From: Clostridia bacterium
GTDB taxonomy: Bacteria > Bacillota > Clostridia > Oscillospirales > Acutalibacteraceae
Assembly: GCA_017428625.1 (NCBI GenBank)
Contig: JAFRQM010000005.1
Span: 62,001-126,000, forward strand
DNA: 64,000 nt
Direction: 5' to 3'
Both the position numbers and the translations under genes were made by a program. Numbering within the stretch: position 1 is the first letter of the stretch; each line of letters opens with the position of its first letter. Shown here one piece after another: positions 35,147 through 44,935 of the stretch. Under the pieces are notes generated by a model that was given only the letters and a program-made list of their open reading frames with translations, did not search any database and had not been told where the DNA came from.

Positions 35147-35704
35147 TTACGCTCTGCTGAGATATTCGCCGGTTCTTGTGTCAATAACAATCATTTCGCC
35201 CTCGTCGATGAAGAGAGGAACTTTGACTTCCGCGCCCGTTTCGAGAGTTGCGGGTTTGGTGGCGTTTGTGGCTGTGTTGCCCGCAAAACCGGGGTCTGTT
35301 TTTGTAACCTGAAGTTCAACCGAGGTGGGCGGCTCAAGGCCGAAGACCTTGCCTTTGTATGAGAGAATGCGGCAGACCGTGTTCTCTTTGACAAACTTGA
35401 AGTTGTCGGGAAGGTCGCTCTCGTTGAGGGGAGTCATCTCATAGGTTTCGGGATCCATAAAATAGTAAAGACCGCCGTCGCTGTAGGAATACTCCATCTC
35501 TTTACGCTCAATGTAAGCGGTGGGAAATTTATCGGTGGGGTTGAAGGTGCGTTCAACCACAGCGCCTTTGATAACGTCTCTGAGTTTGGTTCTTACAAAA
35601 GCAGCGCCCTTGCCGGGTTTAACATGCTGGAATTCGATAATCTGATAAACAGAACCTTCCATCTCAAACGTAACGCCGTTTCTGAAATCGCCTGCTGATA
35701 CCAT
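35147..35704 (-). CDS. efp: Elongation factor P
   Basis: 185 residues, full length, with the three OB/KOW-like domains of EF-P, which rescues ribosomes stalled on polyproline. Domain 1 has [18 protein letters not shown] with the modifiable loop KPGKG (Lys32). The C-terminal signature includes [28 protein letters not shown]. It lies between aminopeptidase P and the CD1247 protein in the usual clostridial order. Confidence 0.97.
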   Translation of the reverse strand: MVSAGDFRNGVTFEMEGSVYQIIEFQHVKPGKGAAFVRTKLRDVIKGAVVERTFNPTDKFPTAYIERKEMEYSYSDGGLYYFMDPETYEMTPLNESDLPDNFKFVKENTVCRILSYKGKVFGLEPPTSVELQVTKTDPGFAGNTATNATKPATLETGAEVKVPLFIDEGEMIVIDTRTGEYLSRA

Positions 35705-35779
35705 AAAAAATATCTCCTTTGAATATAAAATACATTATTATTCTACACTATACCATTATATATTTCAAGTGTTTTTTTA

Positions 35780-36847
35780 CTATATGACAATCAGGTCTTT
35801 TTTGCTCTGCGTAAGGTTTACGCTGCCCTGCGCGGTTATGAGCGCCATATCCTCGATTCTCACGCCGAATTCGCCCGGCAGATATATTCCCGGTTCAACG
35901 GTTACAACATTGCCCTCTCCAAGCGCGCCTTTTTCATTGCGGGATGAAAGGTTGGGCTTTTCGTGGATTTCAACACCCACGCCGTGCCCTGTTGAGTGCG
36001 TGAATTTTTCGCCGTAACCTTTTTCTTTTATGTAATCTCTCGCTGCAGCGTCGGCGTCTTTGCAAAGTCTGCCCGGGGCGAGAAAGGCAAGCGCCTTTTT
36101 TTGCGCTTCAAGCACAATATTGTAGATTTCCGCCTGCCTGCCGCTTATTTCGCCCACGGCGACGGTGCGGGTCATATCGCTGTGATATCCTTCGTAAACG
36201 GCGCCGAAATCGAGCAGAAAGAAATCGCCTCTTTTTATTATTTCGTTGCCCGGCACGCCGTGAGGCATAGATGTTTTTGCCCCGGTTACCGCTATTGTGT
36301 CAAAAGACACAGCCTTCGCGCCGTTTTTAAGCATAAAAAAGTCGAGTTCTCTCGCGATTTCAATTTCGCTCACGCCGGGTTTAATGCGGGTGAGAATATA
36401 ATCAAAGCCCTTTTCGGCGATTGCCTGCGCTTTTTTTATTTTTTCAACCTCTTGTGCGGACTTTACCGAACGCAGGGCGTTTATCTCATTTTCGAGTTTT
36501 TCCGTACCCGTTACCTCAACGCCTTCAAGTGATGAACGCAGTTTTTCATAAAAGCCGAGCGTTATTCTGCCCGTTTCGACAAAGAGCGTTTTAACGCCGT
36601 CGGACGAGCATAAACGCTCAATTTCATCCGTAAAAACAGCGGCGGAAAGAACCTCCGTGCAGCAGGTGATTACCGCCTGAGCCGCTTCAATATAGCGCCC
36701 GTCTGTCATATAGACGCGCTCTTCGGGTGTTATAAGCAGAACGCCCTCGCCGTTTTGAAAACCGGTGAAATAAAAGCAGTTTTCGGTTGAAGTGATTAAA
36801 TACGCCTCACCCGGGGCGAGAGTTGACGCGAGTTTTTCAATGTTCAT
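35780..36847 (-). CDS. Xaa-Pro aminopeptidase (M24 family)
   Basis: A 355-residue cytosolic dimetal peptidase that removes an N-terminal residue before proline. It has a creatinase-like N domain (1-125) and the pita-bread catalytic domain with [16 protein letters not shown] (two Asp ligands), [14 protein letters not shown] (His ligand) and [20 protein letters not shown] (two Glu ligands). All five metal ligands are present. It is upstream of efp on the same strand. Confidence 0.94.
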   Translation of the reverse strand: MNIEKLASTLAPGEAYLITSTENCFYFTGFQNGEGVLLITPEERVYMTDGRYIEAAQAVITCCTEVLSAAVFTDEIERLCSSDGVKTLFVETGRITLGFYEKLRSSLEGVEVTGTEKLENEINALRSVKSAQEVEKIKKAQAIAEKGFDYILTRIKPGVSEIEIARELDFFMLKNGAKAVSFDTIAVTGAKTSMPHGVPGNEIIKRGDFFLLDFGAVYEGYHSDMTRTVAVGEISGRQAEIYNIVLEAQKKALAFLAPGRLCKDADAAARDYIKEKGYGEKFTHSTGHGVGVEIHEKPNLSSRNEKGALGEGNVVTVEPGIYLPGEFGVRIEDMALITAQGSVNLTQSKKDLIVI

Positions 36848-36899
36848 ATAATCTTCCTTTTTATTAAAGATATTTTTAAAGATATTTTTCAGAACCGCA

Positions 36900-36965
36900 G
36901 TATAATCCGGATGCCGGATGTTGGATTTTAGATTTTGAACTTTAGATACCGGAAGTCAGACGTTT
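36900..36965 (-). repeat. Partial copy of a dispersed intergenic repeat
   Basis: On the minus strand this contains ACATCCGGCATCCGGATT preceded by AT-rich sequence, matching the distal part of the repeats at 51903-52021 and 61811-61937. Confidence 0.45.
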
Positions 36966-37037
36966 GTTTTTGGATATACGGCGGGGAATACGCCTGCGTA
37001 ACGGTTGCGTAAGATTTAAAAAGGCAATTCAAACAAA

Positions 37038-37068
37038 TAAAAAAATGACGGCAGGAATTCCTGCCGTC
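37038..37068 (-). terminator. Terminator of rpsU
   Basis: GACGGCAGGAA-TTCCTGCCGTC perfect hairpin (37047-37068), followed on the minus strand by ATTTTTTTAT. Confidence 0.88.
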
Positions 37069-37081
37069 TGTAGGTAAACAA

Positions 37082-37258
37082 TTATTTATACTTGCGTTTG
37101 CGAGCGGCCTCGGATTTCTTTTTTCTTTTAACCGACGGCTTTTCATAGTGTTCTCTCTTGCGGACTTCCTGGATAACTCCGTCTCTGGAAGTCTGTCTCT
37201 TGAATCTTCTGAGAGCGTTGTCAAGAGATTCGCCTTCTTTAACTTTTACCTGACTCAT
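37082..37258 (-). CDS. rpsU: 30S ribosomal protein S21
   Basis: A 58-residue, very basic small-subunit protein. It reads [19 protein letters not shown], continues through [20 protein letters not shown] and ends KYK. This is the S21 pattern, with the helix-forming [12 protein letters not shown] and a Lys/Arg tail. RBS GGGAGGG lies a few bases before the ATG. It is a single-gene unit with its own strong terminator. Confidence 0.96.
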   Translation of the reverse strand: MSQVKVKEGESLDNALRRFKRQTSRDGVIQEVRKREHYEKPSVKRKKKSEAARKRKYK

Positions 37259-37375
37259 TCTTTATTCCCTCCCTTTTGCAGGGTTGTCCCTCTTAATCTT
37301 TTAGTATTATACAAAACGCCCGGAGCGTTGTCAACAATAAACATTCAAGAAAAACAAACCGTTTTTTAAAAGATT

Positions 37376-39790
37376 TTATGCAGGTTTAACAACAATGTTG
37401 ATAAGCTTGCCTTTAATGTAGAATTCCTTGACTATGCTCATACCTTCAACGGAGCTTTTCACTTTTTCAAGCTCTTTCGCGGCGGCGAGCGCGTCTTCCT
37501 GCGAGATTTCGGCGTCAACCGTTATTCTGTCTTTTAGTTTTCCATTTACCTGAACGGCGATTTCAATCTGAGCGTCGGCGCACTTGCTTTCGTCATATTC
37601 CGCCCACGGCGCCGTTGCCAGCATTCCGTCAAAACCGTTAATCTCCCACATTTCCTCCGTTACATGAGGGGCAAACGGATTGAGCAGCGTAAGGTAGGTT
37701 TTGAGTTCTCCTCTTGTAATGCCGCCCTTTTCGTAGATTTTGTTGAGCAGAGTCATAAGCGCCGCTATGGCCGTGTTGTATTTGAGAGTTTCTATATCGG
37801 ATGAAACCTTTTTGACTGTTTTGTGGAAGAGTGATTCAAGCTCAGGCGAATAGCCGTCGCCGCCGGTTACCATATCGGTAAGGTTCCACACTCTGTCAAT
37901 AAAGCGTTTGCAGCCGTTTACGCTGCTCTCTGACCAGGGGGCGGCTTTTTCATAATCGCCCATAAAGAGAACATAGGTTCTCAGAACATCGGCGCCGAAG
38001 GAGTCAACAACATCGTTCGGGTCAACAACATTGCCCTTTGATTTGCTCATTTTATCGCCGTCGGGGCCGAGAATAAGGCCCTGAGCCGTTCTTTTGGCGT
38101 AGGGCTCCGCGCAGGGAACCTCGCCTATATCATAAAGGAATTTATGCCAGAATCTCGAATATATAAGGTGGCGTGTAACATGCTCCATACCGCCGTTATA
38201 CCAGTCAACGGGCATCCAGTATTTAAGCTTGTCATAGTCGGCGAAACTCTTGCAGTTGTGCGGGTCAACATAGCGCAGAAAATACCACGAGGAGCCTGCC
38301 CACTGAGGCATTGTGTCTGTTTCTCTTTTAGCGGGGGCGCCGCATTTGGGGCAGGTGCAGTTGACAAACTCGTCTATTTTCGCAAGCGGGCTTTCGCCGT
38401 CTGTGCCCGGCTCAAAGTTTTTGACCTTGGGCAGCCTGAGCGGAAGCTCATCATAGGGCACGGGAACAACTCCGCAGTGTTCGCAGTGAACAACGGGAAT
38501 CGGTTCGCCCCAGTATCTCTGACGGTTGAACGCCCAATCCTTCATTTTGTATTGAACGCCCTTTTCGCCCACGCCCTTTTCTTCAAGGAACTCAATAACT
38601 TTCTCTATGGACTCCTTTTTATTGTTAATGCCGTTGAGAAAGCCGGAGTTTACCATTTCGCCGTCGCCCGTATAAGCCTCTTTTGAAATGTCGCCGCCTT
38701 TTATTACCTCAATTATTTCAATGCCGAATTTTTTCGCAAAATCATAGTCGCGCTGGTCGTGAGCGGGCACCGCCATAATGGCACCCGTGCCGTAGCCCAT
38801 CATAACATAATCCGAAATATAAACCGGAATTTCTTTGCCGGTAAGCGGATTTACGGCGGTAATGCCGTCTATTTTAACACCGGTTTTTTCATTGACAAGC
38901 TGAGTTCTCTCAAACTCGGTCTTTTTGCCGCATTCTGTTTTGTAAGCCTCCAGTTCGGCGTAATTCGCGATTCTGTCTTTATATTTCTCAATTACGGGAT
39001 GTTCCGGGGCAATTACCATAAACGTTACGCCGAAGAGCGTGTCGGGGCGGGTTGTGTAAATGCGCAGTTTTTCATCAACGCCTTTGAGGGCAAAGTTGAC
39101 GAAAGCGCCTGTTGATCTGCCTATCCAGTTGACCTGCTGCTGTTTGATGTTGGGAAGATAGTCAACCTCATCAAGGCCTTCAAGCAGTTTGTCGGCGTAT
39201 TCGGTTATGCGCAGATACCAGACCGGTTTTGCCTTCTGAATAATGTCGGAATGGCATATATCGCATTTGCCGCCCTGCGAATCCTCATTTGACAGCACAA
39301 CCTTGCACGACGGGCAGTAGTTGACAAGGGCGTTATCCCTGAAAACAAGCCCTTTTTCAAACATTTTAAGAAAAATCCACTGAGTCCATCTGTAATAGTC
39401 CTCCTGCGTGGTGTCAATTACTCTTGACCAGTCAAAAGAAAAGCCGACTCTCTTTAACTGACCCGTGAATTTTTCAATGTTGGTGTCGGTAACAATACGC
39501 GGATGCGTGTTGGTTTTTATAGCGTAGTTTTCGGTGGGCAGACCGTAGGCGTCAAAGCCGATGGGGAAAAGAACGTTATAACCCTCTTTTCTTCTTTTGC
39601 GGCAAACCACCTCAAGCCCCGAATAGGCCTTGATATGCCCTACGTGCATTCCCGCTCCGCTGGGGTAGGGGAACTCAACAAGAGCGTAAAACTTGGGTTT
39701 GTCGCTGCTGTCCTGAGCGTGAAAAACCCCTGTTTCTTCCCATTTGTTCTGCCACTTTTTTTCTGTTTTCTTAAAATCATACTGTGCCAT
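37376..39790 (-). CDS. leuS: Leucyl-tRNA synthetase
   Basis: An 804-residue class I synthetase charging tRNA-Leu. The HIGH motif is HVGHIKAYSG within PYPSGAGMHVGH (near residue 50). The CP1 editing domain has TTRPDTLFGVTF (about 230-245) and MAVPAHDQRDYDFA (about 340-355). The KMSKS motif is GDKMSKSKGNVV near residue 582, then the anticodon-binding helices and the C-terminal domain. Bacterial-type full length. No T-box leader is visible in the 55-base gap upstream, so it is probably transcribed from the rsfS side. Confidence 0.98.
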   Translation of the reverse strand: MAQYDFKKTEKKWQNKWEETGVFHAQDSSDKPKFYALVEFPYPSGAGMHVGHIKAYSGLEVVCRKRRKEGYNVLFPIGFDAYGLPTENYAIKTNTHPRIVTDTNIEKFTGQLKRVGFSFDWSRVIDTTQEDYYRWTQWIFLKMFEKGLVFRDNALVNYCPSCKVVLSNEDSQGGKCDICHSDIIQKAKPVWYLRITEYADKLLEGLDEVDYLPNIKQQQVNWIGRSTGAFVNFALKGVDEKLRIYTTRPDTLFGVTFMVIAPEHPVIEKYKDRIANYAELEAYKTECGKKTEFERTQLVNEKTGVKIDGITAVNPLTGKEIPVYISDYVMMGYGTGAIMAVPAHDQRDYDFAKKFGIEIIEVIKGGDISKEAYTGDGEMVNSGFLNGINNKKESIEKVIEFLEEKGVGEKGVQYKMKDWAFNRQRYWGEPIPVVHCEHCGVVPVPYDELPLRLPKVKNFEPGTDGESPLAKIDEFVNCTCPKCGAPAKRETDTMPQWAGSSWYFLRYVDPHNCKSFADYDKLKYWMPVDWYNGGMEHVTRHLIYSRFWHKFLYDIGEVPCAEPYAKRTAQGLILGPDGDKMSKSKGNVVDPNDVVDSFGADVLRTYVLFMGDYEKAAPWSESSVNGCKRFIDRVWNLTDMVTGGDGYSPELESLFHKTVKKVSSDIETLKYNTAIAALMTLLNKIYEKGGITRGELKTYLTLLNPFAPHVTEEMWEINGFDGMLATAPWAEYDESKCADAQIEIAVQVNGKLKDRITVDAEISQEDALAAAKELEKVKSSVEGMSIVKEFYIKGKLINIVVKPA

Positions 39791-39845
39791 TGTTTATATA
39801 CTCCCTCCACCTTGCGGTGTTTTACGCGCAAGGCGCTTATATTTA

Positions 39846-40202
39846 TCAGTCCTCAGTCAGAACATCCGACAGGTCAACGCTGCTCGCGTCGGTCCAGAGG
39901 CGTTCAAGGCTGTAATATTCTCTCTGATCCTCCTGGAACACGTGAACGATTACCGTGCCGTAGTCAATAAGAATCCAGCCCGTCGCCCTGCCTTCAATGT
40001 GGTCGGGCTCAACGCCGGCTTTTTTAAGTTCATATTCAACTTCTTCGGCAAGCGATTTGGTGTGCGTGGTTGATGTGCCCGAGGCGATTACAAAATAGTC
40101 CGAAACAATCGTGACTTCCTCTGTGCGTATGGCTTTGATGTCAACAGCCTTTTTTTTGTCGAGAACTTTAACTATCTCTTTTACCAGTTCAAGTGATTCC
40201 AT
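39846..40202 (-). CDS. rsfS: Ribosomal silencing factor RsfS
   Basis: 118 residues. It binds ribosomal protein L14 and blocks subunit joining during starvation. Family signature: KKAVDIKAIRTEEVTIVSDYFVIASGTS near the N-terminus and GWILIDYGTVIVHVFQEDQREYYSLERLW near the C-terminus. It sits 2 bases after the nadD-yqeK fusion, the classic gene order. Confidence 0.96.
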   Translation of the reverse strand: MESLELVKEIVKVLDKKKAVDIKAIRTEEVTIVSDYFVIASGTSTTHTKSLAEEVEYELKKAGVEPDHIEGRATGWILIDYGTVIVHVFQEDQREYYSLERLWTDASSVDLSDVLTED

Positions 40203-40204
40203 TA

Positions 40205-41368
40205 TTATTCCCCTTCGGTAAGTTTAATAAGTGTGTCATTGTAGCAGTCCACCGTGTCGGGATGAATCGGCAGACCTTTTTGCGCGAGGTCGCGTATTGT
40301 GTAGGTTGTTGTGTAAATTATCGCTTTTTCAAGCGATTCGGCGGCAAGGGCGCGCACCGTTGCGACATCCGGGTAATCGCGCTCCTCCGAAATAAAATCG
40401 GCGATATATACGATTTTATCAAGCAGGCTCATACCCGCCGCGCCCGTTGTGTGGCGGCGCACAGCCGAAAGAATCTCCGGGTCGTCAATATCGGTTTTGA
40501 GCCTTAAAAACGCTTCGCCCGCCATTGCGTGCCAGACCTTGCTGTTGGCGAGTTCAACCGCCGTCAGTTTATGCCCGCCGCGTTCAATAACGCTTTTCTG
40601 CTCCTCTTTGGGGGCGTTTTTCATAACATCGTGAAGAAGCCCCGCGAGTTCGGCTTTATCTGCGTTTGCGCCGTATTGAAGAGCGAGTTTTCTCGCCGCG
40701 CGTGAAACGCCGAAGCTGTGGTTGAGGCGCGCTGAGTCAAGATTTGACTCGACAAGCCGCCTGTATTGAGGAAACCTGTCGGCGTAAAGAGCGTTGATTT
40801 TTATGTAATCAACCACCCTGCCGTCAAGGTATTGCGAAACATCCGAGCCGCTTGCCAGAGCGTTTCTGATTGCGGTTGAGCTTATTTCAACAGGCTCGGC
40901 GTCAATGGGAATAAACCGCTTTTTCTGCTGTGCCGTGTAGCCCGAATAATCGAGTTTCGCGCTTTTTTCACGCACCGCCGTGCATACATAAGCGAGAGAG
41001 AGAATCTCCTCCCATTTATACCACTGTTTGAAGGTCTCGAGCATATCCGAGCCGGTTATGAGATAAAACTCGTCGCCGGGGTAAATCTTTTTAAGCTCGT
41101 TGAGAGTGTCAACCGTGTAGCTTTTGTTTCCTCTTTCGATTTCGAGGGTGCTTATTTCAAAACGGGGGTCGTCCGCGAATGTGAGACGGCACATTTCCGC
41201 CCTGTCAGCCGCCCCCGCGAAAGCCACGGGAACCTTGTGGGGCGGAACGCCCGCGGGCATAATAATCACCCTGTCAAGCCCGAGCCTGTCAGCCGCCGAA
41301 ACGGCAAGCCTTCTGTGCCCGAGGTGCGGCGGATTGAACGAACCGCCGAAAACACCGGTTTTTTTCAT
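40205..41368 (-). CDS. NadD-YqeK fusion: nicotinate-nucleotide adenylyltransferase plus HD hydrolase
   Basis: A 387-residue two-domain protein. Residues 1-195 are NadD, which makes deamido-NAD from nicotinate mononucleotide and ATP (GVFGGSFNPPHLGH with the HxGH site; ISSTAIRNAL at the end). Residues about 200-387 are YqeK, an HD-domain Ap4A hydrolase (LNHSFGVSRAARKLA; AGLLHDVMKN with the HD pair; SLLDKIVYIADFISEERDYP). The two are normally neighbouring separate genes; here one frame covers both. Start at the ATG overlapping the upstream stop (TAATG). Confidence 0.94.
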   Translation of the reverse strand: MKKTGVFGGSFNPPHLGHRRLAVSAADRLGLDRVIIMPAGVPPHKVPVAFAGAADRAEMCRLTFADDPRFEISTLEIERGNKSYTVDTLNELKKIYPGDEFYLITGSDMLETFKQWYKWEEILSLAYVCTAVREKSAKLDYSGYTAQQKKRFIPIDAEPVEISSTAIRNALASGSDVSQYLDGRVVDYIKINALYADRFPQYRRLVESNLDSARLNHSFGVSRAARKLALQYGANADKAELAGLLHDVMKNAPKEEQKSVIERGGHKLTAVELANSKVWHAMAGEAFLRLKTDIDDPEILSAVRRHTTGAAGMSLLDKIVYIADFISEERDYPDVATVRALAAESLEKAIIYTTTYTIRDLAQKGLPIHPDTVDCYNDTLIKLTEGE

Positions 41369-42198
41369 TATTTGATGTTTATCCACTTTTTCATTATGGT
41401 TGATGTGATGAAGAACAGCACAATATCCTGAATAATAAGGTAGAATATCGGCGACATCGGCAGAGAAACACCGTCTTCAAGATTCTTTTTGCCGATTACG
41501 AGTTTTGTCGGCCCGTCGTCATAAACAAGAAAACTTATGAAAATGTTTTTGTCAACAACCGCTATCATCGCAATCATAATAATCGCGCAGACAAGGAACA
41601 TTATGACCGCCCAGATGAAATTCGCGTTCTGGAATGTTCTCATATGGCTCGCGGTAATCGCGAAATAAAGCATTGAGATAAACGAGAACAGAATAACGAA
41701 GAACATTACCATATAATAGAAAAGATAAACTTTGATGTGCGCTATGGACGGCATACCGAAAAGCGTTAAGGCGACATCCGCCATTTTCACGTTTTCGTTG
41801 CCCTCCGCGTAGGAGGCGAGGTAGCCCCACGCGAAAACCGCGACGGCGTAACTCACGCACATCCAAAGACCGTAAACTATCATCTTGGAGCCTAAAAGCT
41901 GTTTAGCCGTAACGGGCAGCGAGTATGTGAGGTAGCCCTGCTGCGAGTAAAGCGACTTGTTGAAGTCATAAACAACAAAGAACAGGCTCACGAATATGAG
42001 CAGGAAGGGAATCGCGAAGTTGAGAATTATGCCGAGGGCAAGCATATGGTTGTTGCTCCTGTCTTTGACAAACATAAAGAAAATGAAAGCGATTATTTCA
42101 ACAATATAAACAAGGCTGATTACTCTTGACGACGCCAAAAAATCGTTTTTGAGCAGCATACCCATTTTGTTTTTGGGCTTATCAGAATTCCCAGTCAT
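41368..42198 (-). CDS. ABC-2 type transporter permease
   Basis: A 276-residue membrane protein with about six hydrophobic segments (for example VISLVYIVEIIAFIFFMF, LNFAIPFLLIFVSLFFVVY, FIWAVIMFLVCAIIMIAMIAVV). It pairs with the ATP-binding gene that overlaps its start by 17 bases. The long loop with SLYSQQGYLTYSLPVTAKQLLGSK is typical of ABC-2 permeases related to antibiotic or peptide export and self-protection. Substrate unknown. Confidence 0.85.
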   Translation of the reverse strand: MTGNSDKPKNKMGMLLKNDFLASSRVISLVYIVEIIAFIFFMFVKDRSNNHMLALGIILNFAIPFLLIFVSLFFVVYDFNKSLYSQQGYLTYSLPVTAKQLLGSKMIVYGLWMCVSYAVAVFAWGYLASYAEGNENVKMADVALTLFGMPSIAHIKVYLFYYMVMFFVILFSFISMLYFAITASHMRTFQNANFIWAVIMFLVCAIIMIAMIAVVDKNIFISFLVYDDGPTKLVIGKKNLEDGVSLPMSPIFYLIIQDIVLFFITSTIMKKWINIK

Positions 42199-43093
42199 TG
42201 CGGAACACCTCCTTGAAGATTTCGTTTATTGTCTGACCTTTTGCCGTGAGGTTGGCTGTTGTGTCCTGCTTGAGCAGGGCGCCGTGGCCTATCATAATGA
42301 TTGAGTCGAGCACGGGCTCAATGTCGTGAATGAGGTGGGTGCTCATAAGAATGGTCGAGCCCTCGGGCCTGTTCTGCAGAATCGCCTGCAGAATAAAGTC
42401 TCTCGCCGCGGGATCAACGCCGCCCATCGGCTCATCGAGAATATAAATCTCGGCGTTTCTGCACATAACGAGAAGCAGTTGAATTTTCTCCTGCTGGCCC
42501 TTTGACATGGTTCTGACCTTCTGCTTGTGCGGCAGTTGAAAAACATCAACCATCTTCATTGCCTTTTTCTTGTCGAAATCGTCATAGAAATCGGCTATGT
42601 AGTTTATGGAGTCGTCAACCGTCATATAACTCGCGAGGTAGGTCTTTTCGGGCAGATAAGCCACTTTTGCCTTTGTGATTACGCCGGGGCGGCAGCCGTC
42701 TATGAAAACATCGCCCGTGTAGTCGTTGATAAGGCCCGTGAATATTTTGATAAGCGAGGTTTTGCCGCTGCCGTTGGGGCCGAGCAGACCTATGATATGA
42801 CCTCTTTCAAGGTCGAACGACACTCCGTCGAGCACCTTTTTTGAGCCGTATGATTTTGAGAGATTGCGCACCGAAATAATGCTGTCGCCATTTACGGGTT
42901 TGCCCGTATGCTTCGGCGCGGGGGCTGTATGCCGGACAGTATCGGGAATAACAGCCGTGTTGATGTCGGGTGTTGACGGAATATCCGTTTTTGCCGCCGA
43001 CGGCTCTGCCTGAGCGGTCAGGTCTTCAAACTCAAACGGAGCCTCTTCGATAAAGTCTTCCGCCTTTTCGGGGAAATTGTTGTTGTTTTCCAT
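42182..43093 (-). CDS. ABC transporter ATP-binding protein
   Basis: A 303-residue ATPase subunit: an unusual acidic, proline-rich leader of about 75 residues, then the ABC domain with Walker A GPNGSGKTS, signature MSKGQQEK (in place of LSGGQ), Walker B IYILDEPMGGVDP and switch STHLIHD. It energises the neighbouring permease. The degenerate signature is common in this exporter subfamily. Confidence 0.92.
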   Translation of the reverse strand: MENNNNFPEKAEDFIEEAPFEFEDLTAQAEPSAAKTDIPSTPDINTAVIPDTVRHTAPAPKHTGKPVNGDSIISVRNLSKSYGSKKVLDGVSFDLERGHIIGLLGPNGSGKTSLIKIFTGLINDYTGDVFIDGCRPGVITKAKVAYLPEKTYLASYMTVDDSINYIADFYDDFDKKKAMKMVDVFQLPHKQKVRTMSKGQQEKIQLLLVMCRNAEIYILDEPMGGVDPAARDFILQAILQNRPEGSTILMSTHLIHDIEPVLDSIIMIGHGALLKQDTTANLTAKGQTINEIFKEVFRNDWEF

Positions 43094-43325
43094 TTTTACC
43101 TCCGTGAGCGCGTCCGCGTAGTGCCCGCAAGCGCGCGTAGATTTTGTGTAAAACAGTGTGAATATGATATAAGCGATATCCGGTTTTAACCGCCCGCAAA
43201 AACAGCGGGCAGATTAATTCAAAGTATTATACCACTTGTTGTAATAAAAATAAAGCACTAATTTATTTTTTTAATTAAAATATTGTAAAATAAATATGAA
43301 TATTGCCCTTCCGCCGCGGCTGCCG
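43094..43325 (-). promoter_or_regulatory. Promoter region of the ABC exporter
   Basis: On the minus strand a TATAAT preceded by TGG (43231-43226) forms an extended -10; the -35 is weak. A GCCCGC/GCGGGC hairpin (about 43191-43209) lies in the leader. Confidence 0.45.
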
Positions 43326-43360
43326 TAAAAAACCCCGCTCTGCGCTGAACAGAACGGGGG
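43326..43360 (-). terminator. Terminator of the PduL-like gene
   Basis: CCCCGTTCTG-TTCAGCG-CAGAGCGGGG followed by TTTTTT on the minus strand. Confidence 0.8.
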
Positions 43361-43397
43361 ATGTTTCATATATATTCTTATTTATATTCTTAACTGA

Positions 43398-43976
43398 TTA
43401 ATCAAGAATTTCGCCCATTGTGCCGGGCGCGGGAACAACGGCGTTTGACTCGTCGGTGTCAATGTGCATTGCAAGGGCGAATTTGGGGCTCACCCTTACA
43501 ACAACATCGTCAAAAATAAGCGAACGGCCGCCGGCGGAGTCGATTTTGACCTTTACAATCTGCTTATCTTCAAGACCGTATTTTTCAGCGTCTTCGGGGG
43601 TGGCGTGTATGTGCCTTTTTGCCGCGATTACGCCGCAGTCGATTTCTACCTCGCCTTTGGGACCCACAAGTTTGCAGGGGCCGCTGCCCTCAATGTCGCC
43701 GCTCTCGCGAACGGGGGCGGTAACGCCGATTGAACGCGCGTCGGTGAGTGAAAGCTCAACCTGGCAGGCGGGGCGGATGGGACCTAAAATTGAAACGGCG
43801 GGGAACTGACCCTTGGGGCCCACAACGCCGACTCTCTCTTCGCAGGCGAACTGCCCGGGCTGTGAGAGATCTTTCTTTTTTGTAAGTTCGTAGCCTTCGC
43901 CGAAAAGGATGTCAAGCGCCTCGCGGGTAACATGAACATGGCGGGCGGATGTTTCAATAAGAACTTCTTTTTTCAT
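43398..43976 (-). CDS. pduL: PduL-like phosphate acyltransferase
   Basis: 192 residues of a phosphotransacylase that exchanges acetyl or propanoyl groups between CoA and phosphate. The two PduL beta-barrel halves contain the zinc-binding SARHVHVTREAL (about 10-21) and AAKRHIHATPEDA (about 122-134); GPIRPACQVELSLTDAR lies between. There is no N-terminal microcompartment-targeting extension and no shell gene nearby, so it most likely acts in cytosolic acetate/propionate metabolism in place of Pta. Confidence 0.94.
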   Translation of the reverse strand: MKKEVLIETSARHVHVTREALDILFGEGYELTKKKDLSQPGQFACEERVGVVGPKGQFPAVSILGPIRPACQVELSLTDARSIGVTAPVRESGDIEGSGPCKLVGPKGEVEIDCGVIAAKRHIHATPEDAEKYGLEDKQIVKVKIDSAGGRSLIFDDVVVRVSPKFALAMHIDTDESNAVVPAPGTMGEILD

Positions 43977-44007
43977 CGGTATATCTCCTCAATTAAATAT
44001 TTACTCA

Positions 44008-44045
44008 AAAAAAGGCGACGGCTCAAGCGTCGCTTTTTTTTGTTT
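44008..44045. terminator. Bidirectional terminator
   Basis: GCGACG-GCTCAAG-CGTCGC flanked by A7 on the left and T8 on the right. It ends the lipoprotein transcript on the minus strand. Confidence 0.75.
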
Positions 44046-44050
44046 GCTTA

Positions 44051-44935
44051 TCAGTATTTGATTGTCCAGGAATCGGAGGTAAGGAAGGGAAGAATCGCGC
44101 CTGCTTTGTCAAAGTTGATAGTCCAGTAAAGGTCATAGTTTGCGGTGAGAACATTGCCTGTTTCTTTGTCAACAACGATTACCGCCTTGGATGAGGGGTA
44201 GTTCATTGTGGCTGTGCCTACCATGCTTGCCGCAACGCCGGGGATGTTGTCATTGACAACGCCGGGAAGAACAACATTGAACGCCTTGGGAGCGTGGCCC
44301 TGACCGTGCTGGATGTTTGCCGATTTGCCGTCGGGAACGGTTGTGATTGTGATTGTGTATTTGCCGTCAGCCTCTGTGCAGGTTGCTGTCTGAACATCAG
44401 CCGCCGTGAGTTTGGAAGCGTAGCTTTCGTTCTCTACGGGGTAAACGTTTTTAATCTGCGAACCGGTGAAGGTTTCGGAGCCCTTGCTGTTCTTTGAGAG
44501 TTGGTCGCCGAGGAATTTGTCCGCGCCGCCCAAAAGGCGGAGAATGCCGCTCAGAGCGGAGGGAAGTGTGGTTGAGCCCGCGAGTGAAATCTTGGAGTAG
44601 TTGCGGGTTGCCGATTTGGCGTTTGTTTTAACGCCGTTTACCGCGGTGTTGAAGTATTCAACGATTTCTTCTTTGGTTTCGGGCTTTTTCGCTGCTTCGG
44701 TGGTTTCTTCTTCGGTGGTTTCTTCTGTTGATTCTTCAACCGTTGTGCTTTCGTCAACCGCGGTTGATTCGGCGGCTTCGGTGCTCTCTGCGGGAGCTTC
44801 GGTGCTTTCTTCCGCAGTATTGTCAGCCACGGTGATTACATCGGATGTGAGTTCTTCGCCGCCTTTGTCGGCGCCGCAGGCAGCCGTGCAGAGCACAAGA
44901 GAAAGCGCAAGCAGTAAAGCAAAAATCTTTTTCAT
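44051..44935 (-). CDS. Surface lipoprotein with Glu/Ser/Thr-rich linker
   Basis: A 294-residue exported lipoprotein. The signal peptide ends in a lipobox (LCTAAC, lipidated Cys20). A low-complexity EST repeat linker follows (about 40-90), then a folded domain (about 95-294) containing VVDKETGNVLTANYDLYWTINFD. The domain resembles cystatin-like or SRPBCC-like surface proteins of Clostridia, but I cannot name a family. Probably displayed on the cell surface; monocistronic. Confidence 0.8.
   Translation of the reverse strand: MKKIFALLLALSLVLCTAACGADKGGEELTSDVITVADNTAEESTEAPAESTEAAESTAVDESTTVEESTEETTEEETTEAAKKPETKEEIVEYFNTAVNGVKTNAKSATRNYSKISLAGSTTLPSALSGILRLLGGADKFLGDQLSKNSKGSETFTGSQIKNVYPVENESYASKLTAADVQTATCTEADGKYTITITTVPDGKSANIQHGQGHAPKAFNVVLPGVVNDNIPGVAASMVGTATMNYPSSKAVIVVDKETGNVLTANYDLYWTINFDKAGAILPFLTSDSWTIKY

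Noticed and set aside
43398..43976. Bacterial microcompartment locus around pduL
   Set aside because: No shell proteins or signature enzymes nearby, and the protein lacks an encapsulation peptide.
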